Source: Hysterangium stoloniferum (lineage: Eukaryota; Basidiomycota; Agaricomycetes; Hysterangiales; Hysterangiaceae). Taken from it: DNA of 64,000 bases. Each line of letters opens with the position of its first letter. Within the stretch, counting starts at the first letter, position 1. The translations under genes were made by a program, and so were the position numbers. The notes under the pieces are model-generated. The model saw only the letters and a program-made list of their open reading frames with translations. It ran no database searches and had not been told where the DNA came from. The DNA lies in assembly GCA_015178975.1 (NCBI GenBank), contig WHVD01000087.1:186001-250000 (forward strand), read 5' to 3'. This document shows, in pieces, positions 22,164-35,025 of this stretch.

Positions 22164-24030
22164 CCCTTACAGTCTCAGTCTTTGGTGTTAATAAGCAAAT
22201 GGAGTTGCCAGTCCTGGATCCAATTTCTGAAGAAAACATTTAGAACATGAAAATTGTTAAGATAATCTGGTAGTGAGGGAGAGCAAAGTGCGAGGACTCT
22301 CTATCTAGGAGCAAATGCCACTTAAGAGTAGAGCAGTGTGAAGTAAACCGATGCTATAGCTAAGCTTCCAGATGAGGATCCACTTCTCAGCTGGGGTGAA
22401 CTACTGTATGTATATAGAATACATCATCTGTGCACTGGTCTGTGCAGTGAACGTGTGTGTGCAACATGGAACTAAGTGAACACTAAACTAAATATAACTA
22501 TCACATGATGTGAACTGGTCGGATCTAATCAATCACAAGACAAGGTATGAGATCATCACTAATCGGAGTATCTCATACTCTAACAAAAATATGAGTTGAG
22601 TGGAGTTTGAATCTACAGTGGAGATCAACTATATACATAGTAACTGAGCATGGTGGGTCCATGGGTATTTATTACAAATGAGAAGACTGTTAAAAGATAT
22701 AAGTTTACTTGATACCTTCAAAAGTAAACACAAGTCAACATATCTCAGTTGATATGAATGTCGATTTGACTGAGGTTCCTTGAATCCTATATCAGGTAGT
22801 TATAGGAATTCTGAACAAAGGGGGGAATGGAACAAAAGAGTGAACAAAAGAAAGAAAACATCTAACTATTGTGAGACATGGTTGACAAAAGGGAGTCATT
22901 AATCACATGGATATCTCAATCATTCTGTTGTTCTGAGCACATTCTAGCCATGAGTTACAACAGTGTTTCTGGTGTCCAAAATCCCAGCAAGGCAGGTAAA
23001 AGGTACCATCAAAAGATGCCATTTTTGATAGCAGTAAAAATCTTCTTTCATGGTAACCACTTCCTGCACTCCAAGGATGGAAGCAATTTTGTGGGCACAG
23101 GAACAATTTGACCAGTGCAGGAGCAATTTTACCAGCACAGGAATATTTTGTAGCCAGTTCCTGAAACTTACAATAATTTCTTCAGATAACATCTACAAGA
23201 ATGGTGGGAAAATGACAATAAAATCTAGGAATAATTAAAATAAAATAAAATAAATCACAATTTTCTTTTAGAAAATCAAACAAACTCAAAAGCAGTCCAG
23301 TAAATTCAAACAAATTAGAATAAAATTCCTGGAAATTCATAGGTTCACCCCTTGTGTTAAATGATATTGCTGTGCTGCTTAGTGATTTACATACATAGTT
23401 ACTAAGCAAATGGACCCTTAAAATAGTAACTCCCATCTCATGGGTACCAGCAAGCTGACATGGATTCAATTTTCTCAACAGTTGTTGAATAATAGTCAAA
23501 ATACTCTACTATGTTGAGTATTGGATGCCTAATTCAATGAAGTATCAATTCATCCTGATGATTGAATGTGAGGCTATATTAAGACAGAAAAGCTCACAAA
23601 TGATTGTGTCAAAGAGATCTTGAAAAAGTTCAATGATCAAATAATACAGAATGGAACAACTAAGATACAAATTTACTGACTGACTTCCCTTGCTCCTTTC
23701 ATTGCTCTTTTATGCCTTTGAATGTAGGAATGAGATCATGTATGGTAATGAATGATCTCAATCTGAGGCAAGTCAGAAGTTGAGTCAGAAATTTTGTCAA
23801 AGAAATGTTGAAGGAATGTTGAAGGAAAGTTGAGTGAAATTCAAAGGAATATCAAAGGACAACAAATTCAAAGAATTGTCGGAATTGACCTTGTATGGTA
23901 GTGACACAAGCCACCCAGGCCTGTAGACCTGGTGAACAGCTTTGATTCTGCAGAGATGGATTGAGATGACCCCGGCGAAAAAGCTGTGTCGTGGGTTGTG
24001 GATAACTTGAAATCATTCAGTTTATGGTAG
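22164..24030. other. AT-rich, repeat-like sequence, no gene seen
   Basis: Only short frames without recognisable domains occur. Composition resembles the neighbouring LTR-rich region, and old LTR pieces are likely, but none could be bounded by a terminal motif and target duplication. Confidence 0.35.
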
Positions 24031-24033
24031 ACA

Positions 24034-24500
24034 ATGATATCCTCGCATCAAGCAGCAGACCGTTCTCAATCACTTCCGACCACAATTCCCTACTCTCAAG
24101 CAGTACACCATCTCCAGAACATGGGCAGAACACTTTCAACTCTTGAGGCGCGTGCAGCCGAGAATCAAGCACGGAGACGACAAGTGGAGCATCGTGAACT
24201 CCAATTATCCTTAAAAATTTTCACTCGTATATCTACATCTTCGTCATAGTTCCCATCGGTATCTACAATAATTTTCAGAATTTTAACAGTTTCTGCAGTG
24301 CCAAAAAAGTGCCAATTGTCATTAGCCGGGCCCTCCACCAAGGCAATGTATTATCAGGGTTCAATCACGAAGACTCAGAAAGCACAGAAGTCTGGTTGTT
24401 TCAAAACGTCGACACCCCCGTACCGCACCACTGGGAGGCCGATCAACGAGAGAAATGTCCAGAGAGATGCTTAAACCTATACGCCATGGGTCGGTCCTAA
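24034..24500 (+). other. Possible decayed coding fragment, unidentified
   Basis: Two plus-strand frames look more protein-like than the surroundings: 24034-24249 (LSTLEARAAENQARRRQVEH, a charged, probably helical stretch) and 24309-24500 (ISRALHQGNVLSGFNHEDSE). No family was recognised, and no start, splice sites or continuation could be established. It may be a remnant of a host gene or a transposon protein. Confidence 0.2.
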
Positions 24501-25082
24501 CCTAGAGCTGCTCGCTGATTGCCCGCCCTTATCACCCTCACATATGGATGTGGCCGCAAATGTGGCTACATATATAATAGCCTACCGCTGTATTTGCTAT
24601 ACAAGTGCGGGGGGAAGGAGATTCCATGTGGGTATGGAAAGACACACTCCCTTTCGTTGAACAGTGGGCTCATTAAAGATATAGCAGCGAAATACAGGTA
24701 TTCTAAGCTCACTAATATTGTCCATAGAAGCTATCGGAGGCATTAATTTACAACTATCGAACTTGGTCCTCTACGGCCCGCTGTTTTGGTTGTCTAACTA
24801 GCTTAGTTGACTTTGTATTTTGTTAAGAGAACAAGATATGAGAGGGGGAAATGAGGTTAATGCTATAATCACTGCCTGTCTAAACTGGAAGAGAACAAGG
24901 AGACAAAAATTATTTTTGTAACAGCTTCACACCATCTTATTTCACGAGTGCCTCGATCCCTAATTTTGAACGCGATTCAAAGGGTCGGAAGAGTGGACAA
25001 TATATCTAGTTTTATTAGGGACATTCCAAAAAATATGTAGACAGTATCGACAGACTCCGAGTGCATTCGTGAAACTCAAACG
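24501..25082. other. Intergenic, no gene seen
   Basis: Sequence downstream of the GH79 stop codon and up to the weak coding fragment; presumably the 3' region of the GH79 gene. Confidence 0.4.
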
Positions 25083-27132
25083 CTATGCCCCTTCAAAAGA
25101 AATCAAGACAGCCTCCGTTGAGGCGATATTCAATCCATTTGCCAATACAATTTCCTCAGTGGATTCAGCTCCGCTCACTATCGCATTGGATGTCTCGTAT
25201 GACTGCCCAGCAAGCGTCAAGCCAGACACATCATCAGCATGCCCGATGACGAGCCTTCGAAGTGTCCCTGTCTTCTGTTGATGACCAAGAATGTTCAATC
25301 CGAGGTGCAAACTCGGCCTGGTACCGGTTGAGATGGAGAGCCATGCATCCAGGTTAACGAACACGGCTCGTGCTAGTGTTCCATGTTCGTAGATGGCATA
25401 GCCAGATACATTGTCCACCGCCACATCGAGTTCAACGATTCGTGCTGTACCCGCATTGCCGATGGCGCGAGCCACAAGGATGGCTGCGTAATAAGCTGGT
25501 TGGACATGGGGAGGCTGGGGCGGGTTTAAGGGTGAATTATCAACGATAGATCGGTCCAAGGTGATAGGTTGGAACTACGTCCTGTTTTCAGCATGTTTTA
25601 TCAATCATCCGGTAGAGACCTACAAAGTTGTACTTGAAGCCGATACCTGAGATATGATGACATTAGGATAGAATGACAATGACACATATTGCAAAATACG
25701 TGCCTTGATGGAAGTATGTTTCGATGACGCCCTGTACCGCGGCTTGGAGGGTATAGTCTATGACCCAGAGGGCCGCACCGGCCGTGTTGCTTACACCTGG
25801 AGCACCATGGCATGCGATACTGTTGGTTTCTCTGACAACCAAGGTGAGTATTCAAATCCAATCTACGCCAACACTAAATGTATAGCCTTACCCAAGGACA
25901 TATGGAAGTCCTTTCCTCCTAACCAATGCTATATCTGCACTAAACACGGTAATATTGCTCCTGACAGCAGCTTTGTTCATAAAGGATTCAAGAGCAAATG
26001 CCCCGCCACTACAAAATGCACCGGAATACCGATGCTGGCTGATTCTGCATGGCGCTTGGTAAAGGATGTTAAAGGCGATTGAATAGAGCGAACATACTGT
26101 CTAATGACTCTTCCGGGGGCGGAATTCAAGATGCCATCATTAATTATCCCTGTAGGCGAAAATACTTGGCCGCCAAAAGCAGCACCTTGCAAGCCGACTG
26201 CACTAGCTTGCGAAGCTTGAAGGGCAGCTGCATCTATGACAGCAGTTGCGATATTGATCCAGCTTTTGTTCAAATGATTAGTACATCAACTGGGAAAAAG
26301 ACATATGGCTACTCAGTGACATAGTCCTCTTCTGTCCAGTTGGTCGGACGACGAGCGTGATTTGGCTTTCTATACAGATCAGCTTCATTTCCTGATAATA
26401 ATAAAATATGTTTATAAATGATATATACCATTAGAGGGTTAGTCTCTACTCACCAACTTCGATGAAATCCAGTTGGACTTGCGCATCCTTCGCCGCTTTG
26501 CTGCTGAAGGCTGCCATGACGCTCTTAGCCATATTGGCGGCGTTTGTAGCATTGTCGGAACCAAAATTTACACCCCAAATCATGTGTGTTCCACTAGGAA
26601 GCCATTTAGAAAGTTGAAAGAAGCCATCACCAACTGTAATGCTCGTCGCTTCAGGATATGGAGTAATGGAACTGGGAGGTGGCGTTTGGGTCTCTGATAT
26701 CTGAGAAATATCGTCAGGCGACAGTTATATTATGGCAATGCAGCGAGACGAACGGTCACAGTGGGGGAAAAGATAGTATGGTCTTCAGAATTGCCGCCAA
26801 CGCGTATTTTGGGAGGTTGTCCAGTGTAATGCTGCAAATTCAAAAGCGCGTTGTAAGTGAACTCATTCCGAGAGTCAATCCCAGTCCAATCTGAGCATCA
26901 AAGTCAAAGTCAGCCTGAACACGCATGATATGAACATACCTGGCCACCTATCAAGTTCAATGGAAAACGATATATGGGTTGAAACGAGTGGTTCGGCGTT
27001 GGATGGCACTTCTTGCGCAATGCTAACAGTGCTTGCCGTCTGCCTTGCATTGATTGTGCTCGCTTGAACCCCCAATGCCCAATTAACGAGTGTGATTGCG
27101 AAACTTAGCAGTATCGATTGTCGCATGATCAC
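25083..27132 (-). CDS. Secreted glycoside hydrolase family 79 (beta-glucuronidase-like)
   Basis: Nine exons on the minus strand: 27132-26940, 26890-26754, 26700-26454, 26391-26313, 26262-26098, 26044-25892, 25831-25704, 25646-25624, 25574-25083. They total 1617 nt, giving 538 aa, the usual size for fungal GH79. The N-terminus (MRQSILLSFAITLVNWALGV) is a signal peptide. Diagnostic stretches are FSIELDRWPDW, PPKIRVGGNSEDHTIF, WGVNFGSDNATNA, the acid/base region EVGNEADLY (Glu about 195), HRYSGAFCSG, the nucleophile region LGETNSIACHGAPGVSNT (Glu about 326), and the C-terminal domain (PHVQPAYYAAILVARAIG, GTLARAVF). Family members release glucuronic acid or its 4-O-methyl form from arabinogalactan proteins and other glycans, so an extracellular role on plant or fungal polymers is likely. 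The intron at 25647-25703 appears to be GC-AG (CAAG/GCACGT); the others begin with GT. Exon 2/3 and 8/9 borders are the least certain. Confidence 0.88.
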
Positions 27133-28863
27133 GACGTGGTAGAGATCGAAGGGAGAAACTGAATATGTATTTATTTGTTTTATTTAACTTAAATTTAGCG
27201 TAGCCCCGTTCAGCCTTTCACTTCATTCAGTTGAATTGAACATGTGTCCAACATGTGAATTGATCCGGAGTCCGGGACTGCGATTACAGGAATATATCTT
27301 CGTGCACTATAGATGTCTGCAAGAGATAAACATACTTGGGAAGCTTCACTGGTTGGGAGAGTGCTCCGGTCGGCGGACGACTTGTTTATTTTTGCCTACC
27401 TCAGAACATCATACACATGAGAGTGTGGAGAACATCCCGGTCGCCCCGAGACCCGAGAAATCATAGCGAGACTTGGTGCCAAGACTTAACACTTGAATTT
27501 AAGCGCTGGCGGGAATTCCTAATGAGCGTCTGTGTGAGTGATACATGGCCACAGAAAAGTCACTGATGCTTATTGTTGAATTAGCTTTACGGCGAAAATA
27601 TTACCAGACCTCTAGAGGACGAGCACAATACGGTCTGAGTTATATTGTTAGGCTCATGCGTAACTACGGGATTATATACTCAGAACAAGAGCGGTAATGA
27701 ATGTGGGTAATAATGACCCCAGTCACTATACGACTCCGACTGCTCGCTTTACCCAAAAATCTCTATTATTTTATGGAGCATAGCTCTGATGGATAATCTA
27801 TAATGGAATAGACAATCCGCGAAAAATCTGAGGAAAAAGAACCATATATTATCTACCATACTTGTACTGTCAGTATACGCAGTGAAAGGCTAGCGCTGCT
27901 GCCGGTGCAGCCTCACATTTATCGTCCAGAAATTGATAAGACCAACCTGTATTCCTGAGAACAGCGAGTACGATACAAGATGACGGTAGGTAAAATTGGG
28001 CTGTAGTAACGTAATCGACATATCGTAAGCCACCAGCCCAAATCCAGAATACCACGGACTGCTTGGATACTGGCGATCTGCTTCATCATTAATTAATCAA
28101 CAAGGTTTTATTCATCGACGGTCCCGTGGAACAACCCTGCGTCCTATTAAATACAAAAGCGGATCCGCACTCATTAGCACTGCACGGGGTAGTTGGCTTT
28201 AGGAGTTGTGGAGTCTAAACCATTTCATCCCCTTTTCTGTTATGCTGCGACCTGGTCAAACGAGTTAAAACCCCTTGAGATTTCATCACAAACTGTGCTG
28301 AGAGATAAATTTGCCCTTATCAACTCTAAATTAAACTGAGCCGTATAGTATTCTTGCCGCACAGTCAGACATTGCTGCAGTAGCACATGACATCAACGTC
28401 AAGCGCATACACCGCCCGTGATGTCGCTATTTGCCTTGGCACCCAGTCGCAGTGCGCAGAACGCGTCGAACATAAAACAAGCCACCCCGTCTGCTCTATT
28501 GTCATAAACTCAAGAACCTCTCTTACAGCGTCGATATCATCACTAGCATACTCTTTGTCATGGGTAAGGACGCCTCCGCTGTCGTAAGTTTCAAAGCTTC
28601 AACTTCCTAATCCGTTATTAAAGATATCCTTTTAGGTCATTGATAATGGATCTGGGATGCGTAAAACTGAGATGTAAGACTGATAAGTATTATATCGAAT
28701 AGAGACATTTACCTGACATGATTGTGATAAAAAGTTGCAGGCATAGGACATCTGAGTACCCACATCTAGCCAGGTAGCTTATATTGGTTTTTCTAGGTGA
28801 CGACGCTCCTAAAGCCGTCTTTCCGTGAGCACTGTGCAACCAGGTGTAAAAAGACCACTCATT
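27133..28863. other. Intergenic, no gene seen
   Basis: Upstream region of the GH79 gene and beyond. An A/T-rich stretch (about 27155-27200, with ATAAATACATATTC on the minus strand) may be the GH79 core promoter. The remaining frames are short and featureless. Confidence 0.4.
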
Positions 28864-29233
28864 GTAGTATAGAAGATATTTATACCAGAGGTGAACAAGA
28901 TATTATAATATATTTTTAATTCTTATTAGTGTTTACAGAAAGATGTCAAACCTAAGTCTGTCTCGTCAATTTTCTCAAAGAATCTAAGACAAAGCTTATA
29001 AAAAAAATACCAAAAGAAAATAGAAGAATAACCCCAAAAACGAAACCATTGTTCTTTTTTTTTTTTGGTATCTTTTCTATAAGCTTTACCTTGTATTCTT
29101 TGATATATTGACAAAATTGAGGAGACAGAATTAGGTTTGACATCTTTTCTTCTATAAACACTAATAAGAATAAAAACGGATAAAAATATATTATAATATC
29201 TTGTTCACCTCTGTATAAATACCTTCTATACTA
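28864..29233. repeat. Fold-back (MITE-like) inverted repeat
   Basis: A 370-bp palindrome. Both arms begin TAGTATAGAAGRTATTTATA, CAGAGGTGAACAAGATATTA follows, and they run on through GATGTCAAACCTAA to a poorly paired T-rich centre near 29050-29070. Arms are roughly 165-180 nt with several mismatches and small gaps. There is no coding capacity. This is typical of miniature inverted-repeat transposable elements; TA-rich edges hide any target duplication. Confidence 0.75.
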
Positions 29234-29417
29234 CACATCGTGGCCCTGGACATCTCACATACCTCCATCCACATGTACATACTAGTGGGGAACAATGGGA
29301 TGTGAACAACAATGAAACCAAATATTACCAAATCGCAATGTAGGGAGTTACACTCCCTTACAATCCAAATGTTAAGAAAGAATAATACAATTGCAAATAT
29401 AAATCTTGAAAATAATT

Positions 29418-30200
29418 TCATGGAGAGATGGAACGAAACTGTCTGACATTAAGAAGAGTTATAGATTCACCTATTACCTTACAATAAGATTTGATGACTT
29501 TGATATACTTATATAGAAGTCTTCTAACTTTCTTACAATCATAAGATCTTTTATTGCCGGAATTCCAAAATCTTTCAAACGATCCTTCTGAAGCTACGGG
29601 ATAATACCTGAAATTTCCCAATCAATCATACCTACAAGCTTGTTATTACCTATGATAATGTTTCTAGGATGAGGAAGAATTTTCTGGTCTTAAGGAATTA
29701 CCTGATTTGATTGTAGATAATTCCTCCAAGAAATGAAGAAACGGTTCAAGTATCTGGATGAAGAATTATATACTGCAAATTTACTCGTATCGCTATTTTT
29801 ATTAATAGTTTGCATAATATTAGAAGCCCCATGAGATATTAGTAAATCTGCTCCATACTATTTGCAGCCTGATCTCTTTTGTATATTCTATCATTACCAG
29901 TAAGTTCTTTTATTCTTCCTATCTGTATTTTTTCATCGAGATTAGCTTCTTGTAAAAATAGTACTTCTTCTCAACTTCATCTAAAGTATACATCTTTTTT
30001 ACCTGGAGCCTTTCTCCATATGAAGATGTATTATAACTTGGATTGCCAATTGTGACCTTCTAGCATAAGATAAGTCTTATAGATTGCTTAGAAAGAGATT
30101 TTTCATTACCAGGATATTCAAATTTGATTATATCTTTATCCAAAGATATATATTCATACTCTGTATCTGAAATAACGTCTTATTTCCTCTTTCCATGACA
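29418..30200 (-). pseudogene. Decayed phosphotransferase (APH/kinase-like) gene
   Basis: In AT-rich sequence the minus strand encodes HPRNIIIGNNKLVGMIDWEI followed by SGYYP (about 29590-29680). This matches the catalytic and metal-binding end of APH-family small-molecule phosphotransferases, which are numerous in fungi (normally HGDLHPRN...IIDWE.AG..P). Upstream (29690-30200) similarly biased frames are broken by several stops and frame changes (for example DEKIQIGRIKELTGNDRIYK), and no start could be found; this part may not belong to the same gene. The very low GC relative to the other host genes fits a gene that has long been free to mutate. Confidence 0.45.
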
Positions 30201-33200
30201 TTAATCCATTTTCTACTATGGAACCATATCAAATGTTTGTGATTTAGGAGAAATGCACATAAGACATAAAGGATCACTCCAAGTCTCAACTTCGATCACA
30301 TATGTCTCACACTTTTTTATTATGTAAATCCAAATAAATGGTGTGTCTCCTCGACATGGTGGCATTATCTATAGCTGAATTGACAATAGCGGCACCGTAG
30401 TAATTCGTGGAAATTCCGAGTTTATTTGCGCTGTACGGTCTCTATTGGAACACCTTTTTTCTAACATAGTCCCAGGACGTTGAAAACGCCTGAGCTAGGT
30501 GATAAAGACTACCAATGCATTGTGCACTGTACACAGGTGCGCTTTAACAGCTGAGAAATTTGTAATTATATATTCAAACTATTAGTATTTTCGACTTGTA
30601 TTCTTAAATATTCTTGGCAGGAATGGTCCAAGTACCTGCGGTGAAAACTAACAATGTGGACTCCAATAGGCTGTGGTGGCGCTGTAGTAGAGCTGTAGCT
30701 GTCCCTCACACAATGACTCGAAAAAAGTTCGATCCACCGGCACAACTGACCTTTACCTATCTGAAAAGAGACCGCCGCACGACACCCGAGTCTGGAATCG
30801 CGTATTCAAGTTTATCTTCCTGTTTGACCGCCGTAATATATACAGATTATCTCCACTCGTTCTGGATCGACCAAATCTGAAACTTTATGTCTGGCCCCGA
30901 GATTGCAATCAATACCATCGTTGGAATCCCGTGCACCCGACGAAAGTGCAACGGAGGAATTGGACGATTGTCCTGCATGCTAGATGCCAATTCTCTCAAG
31001 AACGATGTCGTGGCGCACACCAAAAGCGCCACTATCAGGGCCAACGACCTAATCGCTTATGGGGCCGTAAATAACACGGACCAGATGGAAAAATTTAACC
31101 ATGGCCTTATGACGTGGGCCGTTGAGATCAAACAGCGGGCGAGAAATTGCTTGTTAGTATGTAGTACTGGCGGGGGAGGGGCGGAAGCTACTAGTAGTGC
31201 GAACTACTCACGGGCAAATCATATGAAAACAACGAATAACCCCGGCCTGAGTAATTAATATATGTCCACCGCCCCAATTCAGACCTCGAGCTGATTGCAA
31301 CTCCTCTTCACTGCGAACCTCGGAGCCCAGTGGTTAAGTTTCATCCACGCCCCACAGTGCAAAATTTTTACCGGCCAGTATTCGCGATTCATGTAAGTGT
31401 TCGACGCAGCTCTTCTGCATCTTCTAGACTTGAAAGATCAACAACTTCCGCGCCTTTTCTTGGGATCGTTTCCCAGCCCTTTGGGCATTTCGAGGTCTTG
31501 ACTTCTGCTCATCCTGTTCGATTGCGGAGATTTCCCGACTTCCCCACCCTTATTGTTGGAATGTGCGACATAATGGTTGCCGAAGTCGCATTCTCTGTAC
31601 CTCGACCCGTGACCCCACGTGTTCGACTATATTATAATGCGTAAATCAACCCTTCGAAGAAAGATTCCCTTGAACGAAGGGGGTTCTCGAGCTGTCCAGT
31701 TCCCAGTCCACGTTATAGGCGCCAAAACAACACCGGTCAGTAATTTCGCAAGCGTCTGAATACATTTCCGACCCTTTTTAGAAAAATTATTTTCAAATTG
31801 AAGTCAAGAGAGGTCTTGGAAGCTCCGCATCACGCAAAGATGGCCAAAAGATGTAGCAGAAGCTGCCGGAGCTCAGAGCTAGCAATGTTAATGAATAGTA
31901 GATCCAACGTAGTATGGTGGTGAGAGAAATTGAACCGATATCGGTATCAGGGTCAGCCAGGGAAATCTTTTGTCCTATTTATGTGTCGATGAAAGGACCA
32001 TAACATCTTCCGTAGCACCCATTCATATGATACTGGTACTATTAATTATGTATGGCGCCGAGTCAATGTTGAACAGTGTCCCACATCCGTATGTCCGCAA
32101 ATAGACGTCTTTAAACAGAACAGTGATCCCGGGGTACAAGTGGAAATGGAGTCGGAGAAGAAGCATTCTAGAAGGGCGGAACCATGTCTTGGGGAACATA
32201 ATTGTCCCTACACGCCGCTTCTGGCGGTTGGTATTTTTGGATATGTATATGGTCAGCGTCAGTCCAAGAGTCGATTTCCTTTTTCACCAAATGCCAGTTT
32301 ACAGTTCGACTTCAATCGATATATGATATTGGAGTATAGGGTTCAAGTTGTTCAAGTAGTGGGGCAAGGACCACTACTAGTATCTAACCAGAGGGTATGG
32401 CCAAGGATCCAACGATTGGCAGTGACGAAAGCTCCACAGGTATGAAAGAGTGTCTGTACCGACACGCAGAACTGATATGTTACTCTAAGTTCTGAATACA
32501 ATGTTAGGAGTGATTGCTGAGTATTTCCCCAAAAATACACATTGTTCAGCTGCTTTCACCTTTGGATACTGAGATATCCGACGATTACCAAGGCTAATCC
32601 TTCACTCCAGTCCCGAGGTCATACAGGCAAGCAATCTGATGACCTGTGACAGTGAATACTGGACTCGTATTGTGCAGTGGCAATACTGCAATGCACACCT
32701 GACAAGAACAGAGCCGCGCTAAGGGGAAATTATACCCAGCATTTAGTTCGCACTCAATTACAATTGCCAGCGACTAATGGACGGGTGGTTGATCGGACGA
32801 GAGTGCATGTACTTGGCGGCATTTAAATCACGTCTGACTACGTATCCAACTTGCAGCCCTTTGACAGTGGCAGTACTGAGAATGGAGATATGAGCGAGAT
32901 GCTCTTTTGAAAAGGGCCAGAGTTGGCGAAGCAATACGCTGAGGGGACATGCGCCCTATATCATTAGATAGGCTCCTTAGGCCTCAAGTCCCTTCCATGT
33001 GGTGGAATGATACCAGCGATGCTACATCGCTGGCCGTCTAACACAATATTGGCGGGCAACATGCGCATTTCCGAAATCATCATGTCGTGTTAACAAAAAG
33101 TACTGAGCGGCCGTCGGGTGATAGATACCATGGGGGTGACAACTAAAATAAATGACAAATAAGGGCGCACAGTATAAGCGACATTATACCAAACCCAAGG

Positions 33201-35025
33201 GTTCAATTTATCCTTATCCTTTGGTGTTCATGAACGATTTAATGAAGAAAAGTGTCAAGATTGGATTTGTATTATAACATGGGGAATGCGGGAATGGCCT
33301 GCAGGATTTAATGAATGTCATTTAACTTGAAGGATATAGATGGGGGCACCAAGTGACCCAGTGCATCTGAAATTGCAAGTCTGCAAGCTGATGTGTGCGT
33401 CGCATCAACAAATGGACTGTCAAAATACGAAAGTTTACGTACGCCGCTGATCGCTTTCCTCTCCCGGCTGGCTACTGGCATAATTTTTCTTCCGGCTAAG
33501 AAATATTAGCAAGGGAAAAACGGTGTTCCTTATAAGCATACGAGGAACAAAATTCAATTTCCTAATATCCATTCCTAGCAAGATACTCCCTAAAACGTCT
33601 ACGATCCACTGTGATTCCCAATACGTTGATTGTTCGGACCCGGTATGAGAGGCACCAAGTCGATGTCGATTGAATGGGGCCTGAAGATCCCTGTCTGCAA
33701 GCGGTGCGCTTGCAATTGATAATGCCATTAATCAATTTTGCGATCTGAATCAATCATCTTCCTCACCCGCTAAGGATCAGATGCTGATACGTTAAAAAAG
33801 CTTCATCTCTCATCCGGCCGTACCGACTGAGTTGGAATTGACAGCGTCTAGGTCGCGCAATGTCAATGGACTCCCACCCTCCCAATTGCCAATGCTTACA
33901 CCTTGCATAACGCAATATATACATACATACAACGCTGAAATTGTGCGCGAAGATAGAGTTCGCAGTCGAGTCCGTGGTCGTGTATCCGCGGGCCAGCCGG
34001 CTGATTGGGCACGGAAACCTGACACACACCGGGTTTGCATCCGAAAGTGCTTACTGTACCCGTGTCGCTTGATCGGCAGTTTGCTGGTATATCGCACACA
34101 TGCTGTGTGCAGAGCACCGCGGGAAAAATATGTCGGTTTTCGGCCTCGACTCCCTGCCTATTCTCGACAAACGAAGGATATATTTTCGTTTCGGAGTCCA
34201 GGCCCAGGATGATACGATGGGGACCGCCATCCATAGCCATGAGCTGGTGCCAGCTATAACTTAACTCATCACCCATCATCATGCGTTTAGACATTTGTGA
34301 ACATGCCAAGCACTAGCATTAACCTCATTTATCTTACTTCAGGATGTGAGAGAAATCAATCTGCTGTCAGTGCCTCCGAATACTGTGATGGGGGAAGGCA
34401 GGAAAAGGGGGAAGTTTTCAGGTACGAAATTGGGCACGTGGGGATGAGCCGCCTGGGGCTAAGCTGTCGGTGAATAATGACTTGTATGCACAGACAAGTT
34501 TTTAGATGGGGGCAAAACAATGCAAAAAAGCGCGGCAACTTCACACATGTTCGGATCGACAACGCAATCTAAGGTATTCTTCGAGCCCTGAGCTGGGCTG
34601 AAGATGGGCATATAGCTCCCCGGAATGGTGTTTAAAGCCGTTTGTAAAGGAAGTTGTTCATCAGATTGGTCCAGACCGGTCTTGACATGGCACGGCCACA
34701 GCCACGGGAGATTAGACGTCTCAAACTGTCGTCGGACCCGGGGCCGGGTAATAAAAACATAGACCTGTGTCGTGTGTGTATGCCCATCTTGGGCTTGTGT
34801 TCTGGTTTACACGAAGTCCGCTTATGATACCGCCCAGGTTGTTCTCATGCGGCTGCGAATGCTTTGATTGTCTCTTGTTCCGCTGCCAGTTCCAGTGGGG
34901 ATATCGAGCTGAAAACCAGTCACGGGAACGGAAATGTGCGTTCACCTGCCTGCATGTTCCGATGCCCACCGTTTGCGCCGGATGGGACGTGACCTGGTTA
35001 GCGGATGTGGTGTCTGAGGGTGCGG
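30201..35025. other. Gene-poor intergenic stretch, nothing recognisable
   Basis: Many open frames up to about 120 codons exist on both strands (for example 30887-31258 and 33832-34309) but none shows a recognised motif or coherent splice structure. Mixed composition near 45-50% GC makes chance frames of this size expected. Confidence 0.35.

Noticed and set aside
30887-31258. 123-codon plus-strand ORF
   Set aside because: No motif, no splice context, and the opposite strand is equally open; size is within chance expectation.
33832-34309. Overlapping frames of 120-140 codons on both strands
   Set aside because: Mutually overlapping and without any recognisable domain.
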